Below are positions 45,769-54,057 of a DNA stretch of 64,000 nt, one piece after another. The first letter of the stretch is position 1; each line of letters begins with the position of its first letter. The notes beneath the pieces were generated by a model. It did no database searches. It was given only the letters and a program-made list of their open reading frames with translations, and was not told the DNA's origin. The position numbers and the translations under genes were made by a program. Origin of the DNA: Lewinella sp. LCG006 (GTDB taxonomy: Bacteria > Bacteroidota > Bacteroidia > Chitinophagales > Saprospiraceae). The stretch covers positions 3,380,501 through 3,444,500 of the forward strand of contig NZ_CP160680.1 in the NCBI RefSeq assembly GCF_040784935.1, in the 5' to 3' direction.

Positions 45769-46644
45769 TTAAACGATATTAGCCGTTTGTTCTTTGATTT
45801 TTTCCAACTCATCCTTCATTCCTACCACCAGGCGCTGGATATCTGAAGAGTAGGCTTTGGCTCCGAGCGTGTTGATCTCGCGTCCAATCTCCTGGCTGAT
45901 GAAGCTGAGCTTGCGGCCTTTGGCCTCGGTTTTGTTGTTCAAGACTTCCATGAAATAGTCGCAGTGCTGAGCAAGGCGCATCTTTTCTTCGTTGATGTCC
46001 ATTTTTTCGAGGTAAAAGAGGACTTCCTGTTCGTAACGACTTTCGTCGATGCGGTCTTTCCCCATTTTGTCATCAAGGCTGCGATAGAGGCGGTCGCGGA
46101 TGGCGTCGATGCGGTCTTGTTCATGAGGGTTTACCTGCTCCAGTAGCGAGCTAATAATATTTACACGTTCGGAGAGGTCTTTAGCCGTAGCAGCACCTTC
46201 TTGTTGGCGGAAAGCCTGGAATTTGGCCAACGCGTCATTAATGGTGTCTGTAATGGCCTTCCATTCCTCTTTCGACATTTCGCCATCGGAAGAAGCGGCC
46301 ACATTGGGCAGGCGCAGGATCGCACTCATGAGCGTCTTGTCCTCGTAGTCGAATTCCGATGATAGCTCCCGGAGTGCCGTAAAATACTTTTTAAACAGCG
46401 GGATATTAAGCCCAAACTGATCATCTCCGAGGTGGGAGGTAATGTCGATCGACATTTCCAATTTGCCACGATGGGCAAAATCAGTAACCATCTTACGCAG
46501 TTCTGCTTCCTTTTCCCTTAGGTTTTGGGAGCACCTCAGGCGCAAGTCGGTGTACTTACTGTTCAGAGACCGGATCTCTACCAAGATGGTTTTATCTTCC
46601 CAATTGTTGGTAGCTCGCCCGTAGCCCGTCATGGATAATAGCAT
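45769..46644 (-). CDS. yicC: YicC-family endoribonuclease/stress-induced protein
   Basis: 291 residues. The hallmark N-terminus MLLSMTGYGRA is present, as are EIRSLNSKYTDLRLR, the basic and helical middle, and the C-terminal DUF1732-type segment KLSFISQEIGREINTLGAKA ending ELEKIKEQTANI. YicC proteins are described as RNA-acting nucleases that affect small-RNA stability and growth in stationary phase. It is the first gene of the yicC-gmk-apaG unit; the yicC-gmk order is conserved in many bacteria. Confidence 0.95.
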   Translation of the reverse strand: MLLSMTGYGRATNNWEDKTILVEIRSLNSKYTDLRLRCSQNLREKEAELRKMVTDFAHRGKLEMSIDITSHLGDDQFGLNIPLFKKYFTALRELSSEFDYEDKTLMSAILRLPNVAASSDGEMSKEEWKAITDTINDALAKFQAFRQQEGAATAKDLSERVNIISSLLEQVNPHEQDRIDAIRDRLYRSLDDKMGKDRIDESRYEQEVLFYLEKMDINEEKMRLAQHCDYFMEVLNNKTEAKGRKLSFISQEIGREINTLGAKAYSSDIQRLVVGMKDELEKIKEQTANIV

Positions 46645-46673
46645 ATAGTTTCATTTTCACTTGGAGGAAATGG

Positions 46674-46681
46674 CAAATATA
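46674..46681 (-). promoter_or_regulatory. Candidate -7 box for the yicC-gmk-apaG operon
   Basis: Read on the minus strand the sequence is TATATTTG, matching TAnnTTTG, about 30 bases before the yicC start codon. A clear TTTG upstream box at the right distance is not seen. Confidence 0.35.
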
Positions 46682-47037
46682 GGTTTAAAGCTCGTTTAGT
46701 GGATAAAACTTCGTGCAATCATCGGATTATTTCCTGTTGAATAGAGCTATCTATGATGTTAAAAGGGCGTAAAACAAGGTTTGGCAATGTTTTTTTAGGA
46801 AAAGATTTATTTGGCATATTGGCCAAGGTATTGCCTTTCTCTTTGGTAAATAGGGGTTTTGCAGAAAATAATTCGGCAAGAAGGAGGGTTAACCACGCTA
46901 TTCGTTGCTAACTAATTGATTATTAATGAAAATTAATCAGCGAATCCTTTCATTAAGTGTAAAATTTAGCGAAATTTGCGTCTCTTTTGCCGGAAGGGCA
47001 TTTTTTAGTATAACTAATTATAAACCAGCAAATAACG
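46682..47037. other. Divergent intergenic region yicC / HU
   Basis: AT-rich, with no reading frame or strong hairpin I can support. It should hold the promoter of the HU gene; the stretch GTAAAATTTAGCGAAATTTGCG (about 46959-46980) has TAnnTTT-like words but no exact consensus. Confidence 0.4.
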
Positions 47038-47349
47038 ATGAGAAAAGCTGATCTAGTAGCAGCTATAGCTGAAAAGACGGGCGTACAAAAAGTTGATGTA
47101 CTGGTTACCCTGGAATCATTCTTTAAAGAAGTGAAAGGGTCACTTGCAGACGGAGAAAATGTATATATTCGCGGCTTCGGTTCTTTTGTTATAAAGAAGC
47201 GCGCCCAAAAAGTTGGTCGCCATATCAAAGAAAACAAGGCGATTGTTATCCCTGAGCACTTTATTCCATCCTTCAAACCTGCAAAGGTTTTTGTGGAGCA
47301 AGTGAAAGATAATGTAACGAGTTCTCCTGATGAGGAGGATAACGATTAA
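47038..47349 (+). CDS. HU/IHF-family DNA-binding protein
   Basis: 103 residues. Residues 1-90 follow the HU fold: MRKADLVAAIAEKTGVQK, then ENVYIRGFGSFVIKKRA, with the DNA-intercalating arm between and PSFKPAKVFVEQV at the end. It has a short acidic tail (SPDEEDND) beyond the usual 90 residues, as seen in some Bacteroidota HU proteins. It bends and compacts DNA in the nucleoid. A TPR lipoprotein gene follows after 19 bp, then a small ribosomal protein gene and RNase G, so expression with growth is likely. Confidence 0.95.
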   Translation: MRKADLVAAIAEKTGVQKVDVLVTLESFFKEVKGSLADGENVYIRGFGSFVIKKRAQKVGRHIKENKAIVIPEHFIPSFKPAKVFVEQVKDNVTSSPDEEDND

Positions 47350-47368
47350 TTGAATACCTCAGAAAATT

Positions 47369-48157
47369 ATGACTAACTTACAGTATACTGTTATCGGTGG
47401 CGCCTTGTTGCTGTTCCTTGTACTGTATTTTGGTTGTGAGACAAAGCCACCGGGCCAGCAGCAGGTTGAACAGACCCGCATGCTGCAATCGGAAGCTACC
47501 GATGTAAACATTTTGATCCGCGAAGCCCACGATGAACTCCCCGCAGATCAAATGAGTACCATTCAAGCCTTACAGCAAGAATTGGCTTTAGCTGATAGCG
47601 ATTCTCTAAAAGTAGAGGTGCTAAAACAGCTTTCCGGTCGTTGGTACGAAAACGAATACCCTGCAATTGCCGGGCACTATGCCCAAGAGATTGCGGAATT
47701 GGAAGGATCAGAGAAAGCATGGTCCATTGCTGGAACGACGTACGCAATTTGTGTGCAGCGTGCCGAGTCGGACAAAGTGCGAACTTTTTGTAATCAACGG
47801 GCTATCCGTGCATTTGAAAATGCCATATCCCTTGACCCTAGTAATGTCACCAACCAGGTCAACCTGGCACTGACTTACACAGAAGTTCCTCCTCCGAATG
47901 AACCAATGAAGGGTATTCTGATGTTAAGAGAGTTAGAACAATCCTTCCCGGAAAGTCCTCTCGTGTTAACATCACTGGCCCGTCTGGCCATCAAAACCGG
48001 TCAATTTGAACGGGCGATCCAACGCCTGAATCAAGCACTGGAGCTGGAAAATGACAATTTGAATGCTATTTGCCTGTTAGCGCAAGCTTATGCAGGTGCA
48101 GGCGACCAAGCGCAAGCGCAAGCTTACGACGAACGTTGCCGAAATAATGCAAAATAA
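47369..48157 (+). CDS. TPR-repeat lipoprotein or membrane-anchored protein
   Basis: 262 residues. The N-terminal hydrophobic segment ALLLFLVLYFGC has a lipobox-like end with Cys23. The C-terminal half has tetratricopeptide repeats (AIRAFENAISLDPSNVTNQV, LTSLARLAIKTGQFERAIQR, NLNAICLLAQAYAGAGDQAQ). This arrangement, between an HU gene and RNase G, is common in Bacteroidota. A protein-protein scaffold at the membrane is likely; its partner is unknown. Confidence 0.88.
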   Translation: MTNLQYTVIGGALLLFLVLYFGCETKPPGQQQVEQTRMLQSEATDVNILIREAHDELPADQMSTIQALQQELALADSDSLKVEVLKQLSGRWYENEYPAIAGHYAQEIAELEGSEKAWSIAGTTYAICVQRAESDKVRTFCNQRAIRAFENAISLDPSNVTNQVNLALTYTEVPPPNEPMKGILMLRELEQSFPESPLVLTSLARLAIKTGQFERAIQRLNQALELENDNLNAICLLAQAYAGAGDQAQAQAYDERCRNNAK

Positions 48158-48187
48158 ACTTTAATTAATTAACTTAAAACGTAAATT

Positions 48188-48283
48188 ATGCCTTGCGGAA
48201 AGAAGCGGAAAAGACATAAGATTGCGACCCACAAGCGTAAAAAACGCTTGCGCAAGAACCGTCACAAGAAGAAGAACAAGTAA
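48188..48283 (+). CDS. 31-residue mS38/bS22-like (AURKAIP1/COX24-domain) ribosomal protein
   Basis: A very basic mini-protein, ATG at 48188 and TAA at 48281, starting MPCGKKRKRHKIATHKRKKR and ending in Lys/Asn. Bacteroidota encode a conserved protein of this form, annotated with the AURKAIP1/COX24 (PF08213-like) domain, related to mitochondrial mS38 and mycobacterial bS22 of the small ribosomal subunit. It is probably a ribosomal component near the decoding site (established for relatives, inferred here). It sits 30 bp after the TPR gene and before RNase G, a translation/RNA context. Confidence 0.88.
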   Translation: MPCGKKRKRHKIATHKRKKRLRKNRHKKKNK

Positions 48284-48763
48284 TAACATTCTCTGCCTCC
48301 TGGCGTATTAGGTGCAGGATCAGCTACTGAGCTTGTACAATGTGCCTCCGGTTTGAATGTTTTACTTACAGCATATTTGCCGACCCTTTCCTGTAAGGGG
48401 TCGGCTAAGCTGTTTATATTACTATTGAGCTGTCTTAATTTTATACGTGCCCTCCTTCAAAACAATCAAGTAGATACGCTTGAATTTTTTTTGAGACAGT
48501 CCAATATAGCAGTAGCGGAATTATCAGTCCATCGAGCAAACTGGTCTGTCTGCCATCCTCCCAATCCTGTGATCCATGGAAGATGAAAGACGAAGAAAGC
48601 CCAGCCCTGACGCAATTGTTAAGGAGTTCTACCGAACAGGCTCCTAAGAAATAAAACAGTTTGCTAGTGATTGCACCTCCTCTCTTTTTGGTGCAAAATT
48701 GCCTGATAAGTTCCTTTACCCTGCTAACCGGCTTGCTTGTGAGGTGGGTTAAATTTAAAAAGA
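48284..48763. other. Intergenic region before RNase G
   Basis: It contains a hairpin, GCCGACCC (48379-48386) with GGGTCGGC (48398-48405), that could end the HU-TPR-mS38 transcript, though no T run follows. The remaining sequence has only short frames without protein-like content. GGGTTAAATTTAAA just before 48764 may be part of the RNase G promoter. Confidence 0.45.
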
Positions 48764-50320
48764 TTGAACAAGGAACTGATCATCAATTCCTCGCCTACCG
48801 AGGTTGAGATAGCGCTCTTGGAAGATGGTAAACTGGTAGAATTACATAACCAGAAAACCAATGAAAATTTTGCCGTTGGCGACATTTTCCTCGGGCGCAT
48901 CAAGCGATTGATGCCTGCACTGAACGCTGCTTTTGTGGACATTGGCCACAAAAAAGATGCCTTCTTGCACTACACGGATTTGGGACCAAAGCTCCCTTCC
49001 CTACAAAAATACACGAACGGCTCCATCAAAGGGTCGATCAACACGCACCGCCTGGAGAACTTTGCCTTCGCTCCCGAGATCATAAAGACCGGGAAGATCG
49101 ATAAGGTATTGGGTAAGAAAGACGATATCCTCGTCCAGATCCTCAAAGAACCAATCTCCACCAAAGGCCCTCGCTTGAGCTGCGAGATTACCATCCCTGG
49201 CCGTTACCTCGTCATCTCTCCCTTTGCGGAAGTGATTGCGGTATCTAAAAAGATTGGTAGCGCAGAAGAACGCAAACGCCTGCACCTGCTGGTAGAAAGT
49301 ATTCGCCCCAAAAATTTTGGGGTAATTGTGCGTACTGCCGCTGAAGGAAAGAAGGTCATCGACCTCCACGAAGAGATGTCGATGCTCATGGAAAAGTGGG
49401 AAGACATCCAGAAACAACTCAAAGGAGCTACCCCTCCAGTGAAGTTGCTCAGTGAGTTGGATAAAACCACTTCCATCCTCAGGGACCTACTGACGGATTC
49501 GTTTAACCGGATTGTGGTCAACGACAAGCAGCTTTACAACAATGTAAAGACCTTCCTCGGTGGTATTGCCCCCGACAAGGTGAAAATCGTACAACAGCAC
49601 CGCAACTCCAAACCCATCTTTGATGTGTACGGAGTGACCAAGCAGATCAAATCTTCGTTTGGCAAAACCGCTACCATGAGTAGTGGAGCCTATATCGTGA
49701 TTGAGCACACGGAAGCCATGCACGTCGTAGACGTGAACAGTGGTCACAAGATGCGCAATGCCAATCAGGGCGAAGCGGTACTGAAAGTCAACATGGAGGC
49801 CGCGGAAGAAATCGCCCGCCAGCTTCGTTTGCGGGATATTGGTGGTATCATCATCATCGATTTCATCGATATGCGCAATGCGGATCACCGCAAGGACTTG
49901 CTCCAGGCAATGCGCAAGCACATGAAGAAAGACCGGGCCCAGCACACCATCCTTGCGCTAAGCAAGTTTGGCTTGATGCAGATCACCCGTCAGCGCGTAC
50001 GTCCGGAGGTGAATATCAGCACCTCAGAGGCTTGCCCAACCTGTAAAGGCACCGGCAAAGTCAATGCCACCATCCTGTTGGAAGACGAGGTGGAAAGAGA
50101 CCTGAACTTCATCATGCAGTCGCGGCCAAAAGCCAAGCTGACGCTGGTAGCTCACCCCTTTGTGGTTGCTTACCTCAAGAAAGGATTCTTCAAGAGCATC
50201 CAATTCAAATGGTGGCGCGAACACCAACGCTGGATTAAAATCGTCGAAGACAAAGACTATGGTTTCAACACCTACAAGTTCTTCGATGTAAACGACGACG
50301 AAATTCGCCTGCAGCAATAA
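48764..50320 (+). CDS. rng: Ribonuclease G/E
   Basis: 518 residues, starting at a TTG (MNKELIINSSPTEVEIALLE), the conserved N-terminus of Bacteroidota homologues. Order: an S1-like RNA-binding domain about residues 38-125 (VGDIFLGRIKRLMPALNAAF, DAFLHY), then the RNase E/G catalytic domain with Asp323 in VVDVNSGH and Asp366 in IIIIDFIDM as the expected metal-binding residues. A Zn-link-like CPTCKGTGK lies near 422. It lacks the long C-terminal degradosome scaffold of E. coli RNase E, as expected for the G form. It cleaves single-stranded RNA 5'-end-dependently, in rRNA maturation and mRNA decay. Confidence 0.95.
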   Translation: MNKELIINSSPTEVEIALLEDGKLVELHNQKTNENFAVGDIFLGRIKRLMPALNAAFVDIGHKKDAFLHYTDLGPKLPSLQKYTNGSIKGSINTHRLENFAFAPEIIKTGKIDKVLGKKDDILVQILKEPISTKGPRLSCEITIPGRYLVISPFAEVIAVSKKIGSAEERKRLHLLVESIRPKNFGVIVRTAAEGKKVIDLHEEMSMLMEKWEDIQKQLKGATPPVKLLSELDKTTSILRDLLTDSFNRIVVNDKQLYNNVKTFLGGIAPDKVKIVQQHRNSKPIFDVYGVTKQIKSSFGKTATMSSGAYIVIEHTEAMHVVDVNSGHKMRNANQGEAVLKVNMEAAEEIARQLRLRDIGGIIIIDFIDMRNADHRKDLLQAMRKHMKKDRAQHTILALSKFGLMQITRQRVRPEVNISTSEACPTCKGTGKVNATILLEDEVERDLNFIMQSRPKAKLTLVAHPFVVAYLKKGFFKSIQFKWWREHQRWIKIVEDKDYGFNTYKFFDVNDDEIRLQQ

Positions 50321-50360
50321 AGCCAGGTCTTTTTGTTAGGGAACAGCACGAAAATAAAAA

Positions 50361-50439
50361 GCGATTTTGTTTTTCAAATAGTTGAATAAGCGCTTCATTT
50401 AAAGCGTTTTAACTATTTGGAAAACCTTAGGAAAATCGC
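50361..50439. repeat. Nested inverted repeats after rng
   Basis: Three matched arms are nested: GCGATTTT (50361-50368) with AAAATCGC (50432-50439), CAAATAGTT (50375-50383) with AACTATTTG (50411-50419), and an inner GCGCTT/AAAGCG pair near 50390-50406. The whole could fold as one long interrupted hairpin. It could be the rng terminator or a structured 3' RNA. Confidence 0.5.
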
Positions 50440-50690
50440 AGTTTATTTTCTGCGCAATAGTAGGACATAATAGCCACAGAAGCATTATCAGGAAAGGTTC
50501 AAGGACCGAGTAGTGGTATGTTTTTGTGGCTTTTTTTTAGCCCCATCCCCGACCCTTCCCATTGTCAAAAATGGCTTTGTTTCGGCTGGCGTATCGCAGG
50601 GAAGGGAGGCGTGATGCGCGTGGTTGTTTGGGCTAACAGCACCTTTACACCCTTACACTTTTCCGACCCTTACACCTTTACACTAATCAA

Positions 50691-50796
50691 TACTTCCGAC
50701 CTCCCACTTCCGCTTTCCGACTTCCGCCTTCCGACTTCCGCTTTCCGCCTTCCGACTTCGTTAATGCATCGGACACCCACACTCCACTGATCTACA
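50691..50796 (+). repeat. Intergenic CTTCCGAC-type repeat with conserved tail, copy 1
   Basis: A run of TTCCGAC/TTCCGCC words is followed by TTAATGCATCGGACACCCAC and a tail ending CTGATCTACA. A second direct copy lies at 52688-52772 on the other side of the insertion sequence. Upstream (50640-50690) a TTACACCCTTACACTTT-type tract resembles the one near 44.6 kb. Confidence 0.75.
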
Positions 50797-50840
50797 GGCA
50801 TTTTTTTAGCCCATTTTTTTAAGTCGGAGGTGGGAAGTCA

Positions 50841-50873
50841 GACGGTCTTTTCGCGTAAGACGAAAGTGAGTTC
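50841..50873. repeat. Left terminal inverted repeat of the insertion sequence
   Basis: 33 bases exactly complementary to 52571-52603. Pairing stops at both sides (A/A outside, G/T inside). Confidence 0.92.
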
Positions 50874-50898
50874 GCAAAGCGTTTTATAAGAAAACTGT

Positions 50899-52572
50899 AT
50901 GCTGATCAAAGCAGAGCCTGTAGGCGATCTACCGGCGATTAGTCGCCTACTCCAATCGACCGGTTTGTCCCAGCGCGTGGACAAGCACTATCCTACTCAT
51001 CATTTGTGGCAGGGAACCAGTATTGGCAAGACATTGGAGGCTTTTCTGGTCTATATTCTGAGCGAGAACGATCATCGACTGTACAACGTAGAAGACTGGG
51101 CTTTGGGCTTGGAGCGCACGTTGAGTTGGCTTTTGGATGAAGCTGATTTTCAGGCTGCTTATCTCAGTGATGACCGTTTGGGTAGTCTGCTGGACTACCT
51201 GTCTAAGGACGATGAGCGCTGGATGTCCTTTCAGCGCGATCATAACCAATCGCTAATTCGGTTTTACGATCTGGACAACGGTACTGATCAAGGTCCCCTT
51301 GATACGGTGCGTATCGACAGTACCACGGCTCAAAGTCATCGAGAAACAGAAGGCATTTTTCAGTTGGGGCATAATGCCACGGGTTTGGCCCTACCTCAGG
51401 TAAAATTGATGCTACTGGCTATAGACAAAGCCAACCTGCCACTGGCTCTGAACGTGGTAGCAGGGCAAAACAGTGACGACAAGCTTTACGTGCCAGCCTT
51501 GGAACAGGCCTGGGAACAAGGTCTCAAGTCCAAAGGAGTACTGGTAGTGGGAGACCGCAAGCTGTGTAATCAGTACAATATGTGTTTCATTGCTGACAGC
51601 GGCAACTACTACTTGGGCCCATTGGCTCAACGACAATACTCACGAGAGGAATTAATGCAAGCCCGTGAGTGGATTGAGCAACAACAAGAGCCCGCCGAAC
51701 GCGTAATGCGTCAGGCGGCGGGAAGTAAGGATTCACAAGCCATCGCGCTGGTTAAAGAGCTGCCCGCACGTGAAATCATCTCCGCTGACGGCACGATTCA
51801 CACCCAAAGGCTATTCGGGGTATGTAGCTTGAATCTACGCAAGCGCCAAGTTGCCCAACTAGAGCAACGCTGCCAGACCGCTTGCCAGGAGGTCAGACTG
51901 CGCTTCACGCGCAACCGAGGTCGTAAAACGATCAAGTCGGTAGAGGAAGCTGAACGAACCATCAACAAGATACTGGACAAGCACAAAGTCGCTCACCTAT
52001 ACAGCTGGAAGATCACACTATCTCAGGACCCGGCCGAACCTTGCAGTGTGGAACTTACACTGGACGAGCAGCAAAACAACATCGAACAGCAACTGGCCGG
52101 ATGGCGCGTGATGGCCACTAACGCTCCTTCGGATAGACTCTCGGCTTGCGAGGTGGTACTTTGTTACTGGGAGGAGTATCGTATCGAGCAGCATTTTCAT
52201 TTGCTGTTGACCAAATGCACCTCGCTTACGCCAATCTTCCTGAAAAAAGAAAATCGCATCCAAGCCATGTTGCGCATACTAATGCTGGCTCTACAGTACT
52301 ATAATCTGTGGCAATACACCATCCGCCAAACACTGAAAAGCGAACAAAACAGCTATCTTACCAATCTGGTGCCCGGCAATCCCGGCCGCAAAGTTGAGCG
52401 ACCTACCACATCGCTGGTCTTAAGCGCGTTCCGAAGCGTCCAGATGATCTACATAATGACTGATGATCACAAAGCCAGCGTACACTTGCAGGGCATCGAA
52501 GAACATCACCTGAGGTTGCTTAAGATGATGCGATTGCCAACAGATATTTATCGTCATCCATGGGAGGCGTGA
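50899..52572 (+). CDS. IS1634-family DDE transposase
   Basis: 557 residues, ATG at 50899 just inside the left inverted repeat. The RNase H-like DDE core is visible: Asp140 in VRIDSTTAQ, Asp219 in VVGDRKL and Glu430 in the YWEEYRIEQHF signature of IS4-type enzymes, with the beta-strand insertion before the Glu typical of this group. The N-terminus resembles the DUF4277-like region of IS1634 (LSQRVDKHYPTHH). Length is normal and no frameshift is seen, so it should be active in cut-and-paste transposition. Confidence 0.94.
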   Translation: MLIKAEPVGDLPAISRLLQSTGLSQRVDKHYPTHHLWQGTSIGKTLEAFLVYILSENDHRLYNVEDWALGLERTLSWLLDEADFQAAYLSDDRLGSLLDYLSKDDERWMSFQRDHNQSLIRFYDLDNGTDQGPLDTVRIDSTTAQSHRETEGIFQLGHNATGLALPQVKLMLLAIDKANLPLALNVVAGQNSDDKLYVPALEQAWEQGLKSKGVLVVGDRKLCNQYNMCFIADSGNYYLGPLAQRQYSREELMQAREWIEQQQEPAERVMRQAAGSKDSQAIALVKELPAREIISADGTIHTQRLFGVCSLNLRKRQVAQLEQRCQTACQEVRLRFTRNRGRKTIKSVEEAERTINKILDKHKVAHLYSWKITLSQDPAEPCSVELTLDEQQNNIEQQLAGWRVMATNAPSDRLSACEVVLCYWEEYRIEQHFHLLLTKCTSLTPIFLKKENRIQAMLRILMLALQYYNLWQYTIRQTLKSEQNSYLTNLVPGNPGRKVERPTTSLVLSAFRSVQMIYIMTDDHKASVHLQGIEEHHLRLLKMMRLPTDIYRHPWEA

Positions 52573-52603
52573 ACTCACTTTCGTCTTACGCGAAAAGACC
52601 GTC
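52571..52603. repeat. Right terminal inverted repeat of the insertion sequence
   Basis: Perfect reverse complement of the left end; overlaps the last two bases of the transposase stop codon. Confidence 0.92.
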
Positions 52604-52687
52604 AGAAGTCGGAAGTATTATCGGCTAGTAGAATTTGTATCCCATCGTTTTTCAAAACTCCCCTTAAGGATTAACGTGTATCTTATC

Positions 52688-52772
52688 TACTTCCGACCTC
52701 CCACTTCCGCCTTCCGACTTCCGCTTTCCGACTTCCTTAATGCATCGGACACCCACATCCCACCGATCTACA
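52688..52772 (+). repeat. Intergenic CTTCCGAC-type repeat with conserved tail, copy 2
   Basis: Same order of TTCCGAC words, then TTAATGCATCGGACACCCAC and a tail ending CGATCTACA, as at 50691-50796. It is about 20 bp shorter because it has fewer 7-8-bp word copies. Confidence 0.75.
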
Positions 52773-52815
52773 AGCGTTCGTCAGGAAGACGAGGAGGAGC
52801 AATAAAAGGAAGACG

Positions 52816-52823
52816 TATCTTTG
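52816..52823 (+). promoter_or_regulatory. Candidate -7 box before the glycosyltransferase gene
   Basis: TATCTTTG matches TAnnTTTG, about 120 bp before the start at 52943. No clear TTTG box upstream. Confidence 0.3.
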
Positions 52824-52942
52824 TTGTTTCATAGGAAATCGTATTTGTGATTCAATGGCGGAAACCTCCACCAGCAATAATCAAAATCCAAGTACCAAGT
52901 ACCCAGTACCTCGCACCCTTAAAGATAACCCATCCTGATCGA

Positions 52943-53923
52943 ATGGCGAATACGGAGCACCGCTTAATTGCAATTTTAGACTGGGGCCTGGGCCACGCGA
53001 GCCGGTGTGTGCCTCTGGTGAAGGCTTGGCAGAAAAAAGGTGCACGGGTGACGGTGGCCTCCGCGGGGAGCGCTTTGCTGCTGCTGAAAGCATCCTTGGA
53101 GGGGGTAGATTTTGTTGAGCTGCCGGCCTACGCGGTGCGTTATCCCACCCGCTCGATGAGCTGGAACCTGGGGATACAAAGCCCCCGCCTCTTGGGAGTG
53201 ATGAGGAAGGAGCACCAAATCTTAGGTAAGTATGCCCAGCAGGAAAAAGTAGATTTGATCGTGAGTGACGGCCGCTTTGGTTGCTGGAGCAAGCGCGTGA
53301 AGAGCATTTGGCTGGCCCACCAGTTGCAGATACAGCACCGACGATCTTGGCTGGCTTGGATGTTGAACAAGGGCTACCACGCTTTCGTTCGCCAGCATTT
53401 CGCGGAAGTATGGGTACCCGACCTGGAGGGGGAGGAAAGCCTGGCGGGGGACTTGGCACAGCCTATCACGGGGTTGCCGCATCGTTACCTGGGGCCCTTG
53501 TCCCGTTTTGCGGACAAGCCCTTGGAGGCCACAAATAAAATGCCTTACCAATGGTTGGCCCTCCTGTCGGGACCAGAACCCCAGCGGAGTTATCTCGAAG
53601 AAGAACTGATCACTTGCCTCAAAGCCCTGGATGTTCCCGCCCTGCTGGTGCGTGGTGTGCCGGGGAGTACTCAGCCTACTTCCATCACCGCCAAACTCTC
53701 CATTGTAGACTGGCTGCTGGGCGATCAGCTAGCGGCCACCATCGCCCAGGCCGAACAATTGGTCTGCCGGTCGGGCTACAGCACTCTGCTGGATGCTTAC
53801 CATTGGCAAAAGCCGCTCTTACTGGTACCTACGCCGGGGCAAACCGAGCAGGAATACTTGGCCAGGTACTGGGCGAGTAGAGGCTGGGCGGAGCTTCAAA
53901 AGCAGGGGGAGGTGAGTCTGTAG
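52943..53923 (+). CDS. Glycosyltransferase family 28-like protein
   Basis: About 326 residues from the ATG at 52943, chosen because homologue-like sequence begins there (LIAILDWGLGHASRCVPLV) while the frame upstream is repeat-like. The GLGHxxR segment is typical of GT-B glycosyltransferases of the MurG/MJ1255 type. The C-terminal CRSGYSTLLDAYHWQKPLLL and PTPGQTEQEYLA (from about residue 275) form the nucleotide-sugar-binding half. It probably transfers a sugar in envelope polysaccharide or glycolipid synthesis; donor and acceptor are unknown. A diverged copy of its 3' end lies at 56950-57145. Confidence 0.85.
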   Translation: MANTEHRLIAILDWGLGHASRCVPLVKAWQKKGARVTVASAGSALLLLKASLEGVDFVELPAYAVRYPTRSMSWNLGIQSPRLLGVMRKEHQILGKYAQQEKVDLIVSDGRFGCWSKRVKSIWLAHQLQIQHRRSWLAWMLNKGYHAFVRQHFAEVWVPDLEGEESLAGDLAQPITGLPHRYLGPLSRFADKPLEATNKMPYQWLALLSGPEPQRSYLEEELITCLKALDVPALLVRGVPGSTQPTSITAKLSIVDWLLGDQLAATIAQAEQLVCRSGYSTLLDAYHWQKPLLLVPTPGQTEQEYLARYWASRGWAELQKQGEVSL

Positions 53924-53995
53924 AAGCGCGACTTCATTGCGGTTAAACCGGGGAGCATAACGGTTTTTTAAAAATACTAATTTAATTATTATGTA

Positions 53996-54003
53996 TATCT
54001 TTG
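53996..54003 (+). promoter_or_regulatory. Candidate -7 box before the haloperoxidase-like gene
   Basis: TATCTTTG, preceded by an AT-rich tract and about 55 bp before the start codon at 54058; fits TAnnTTTG. Confidence 0.4.
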
Positions 54004-54057
54004 GTGAGGTATGCAAATCAGGATATTACCAGAAAGTTATAACTAAAACACCTTGAC

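Larger units (their letters stand above)
50840..52604 (+). mobile_element. IS1634-family (IS4-like) insertion sequence, apparently complete
   Basis: Perfect 33-bp terminal inverted repeats lie at 50841-50873 and 52571-52603, beginning GACGGTCTTTTCGCGTAAG. They enclose a single intact transposase gene whose stop codon lies inside the right repeat. A GAAGTC hexamer occurs at 50834-50839 and again at 52605-52610, a possible target duplication, although the surrounding repeat family contains this word anyway. Identical ends and an intact gene suggest recent activity. Confidence 0.9.

Noticed and set aside
48353-48586. 77-codon frame before RNase G
   Set aside because: Low-quality composition, spans the GCCGACCC/GGGTCGGC hairpin, no homologue recognised.
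50518-50790. 90-codon frame ending in repeated PTSAFRLPTS
   Set aside because: It is the translation of the TTCCGAC word repeats, not a gene.
50834-52610. GAAGTC as a proven target site duplication of the insertion sequence
   Set aside because: The word belongs to the surrounding repeat family and is one base away from each end, so the match may be chance; reported only as possible.
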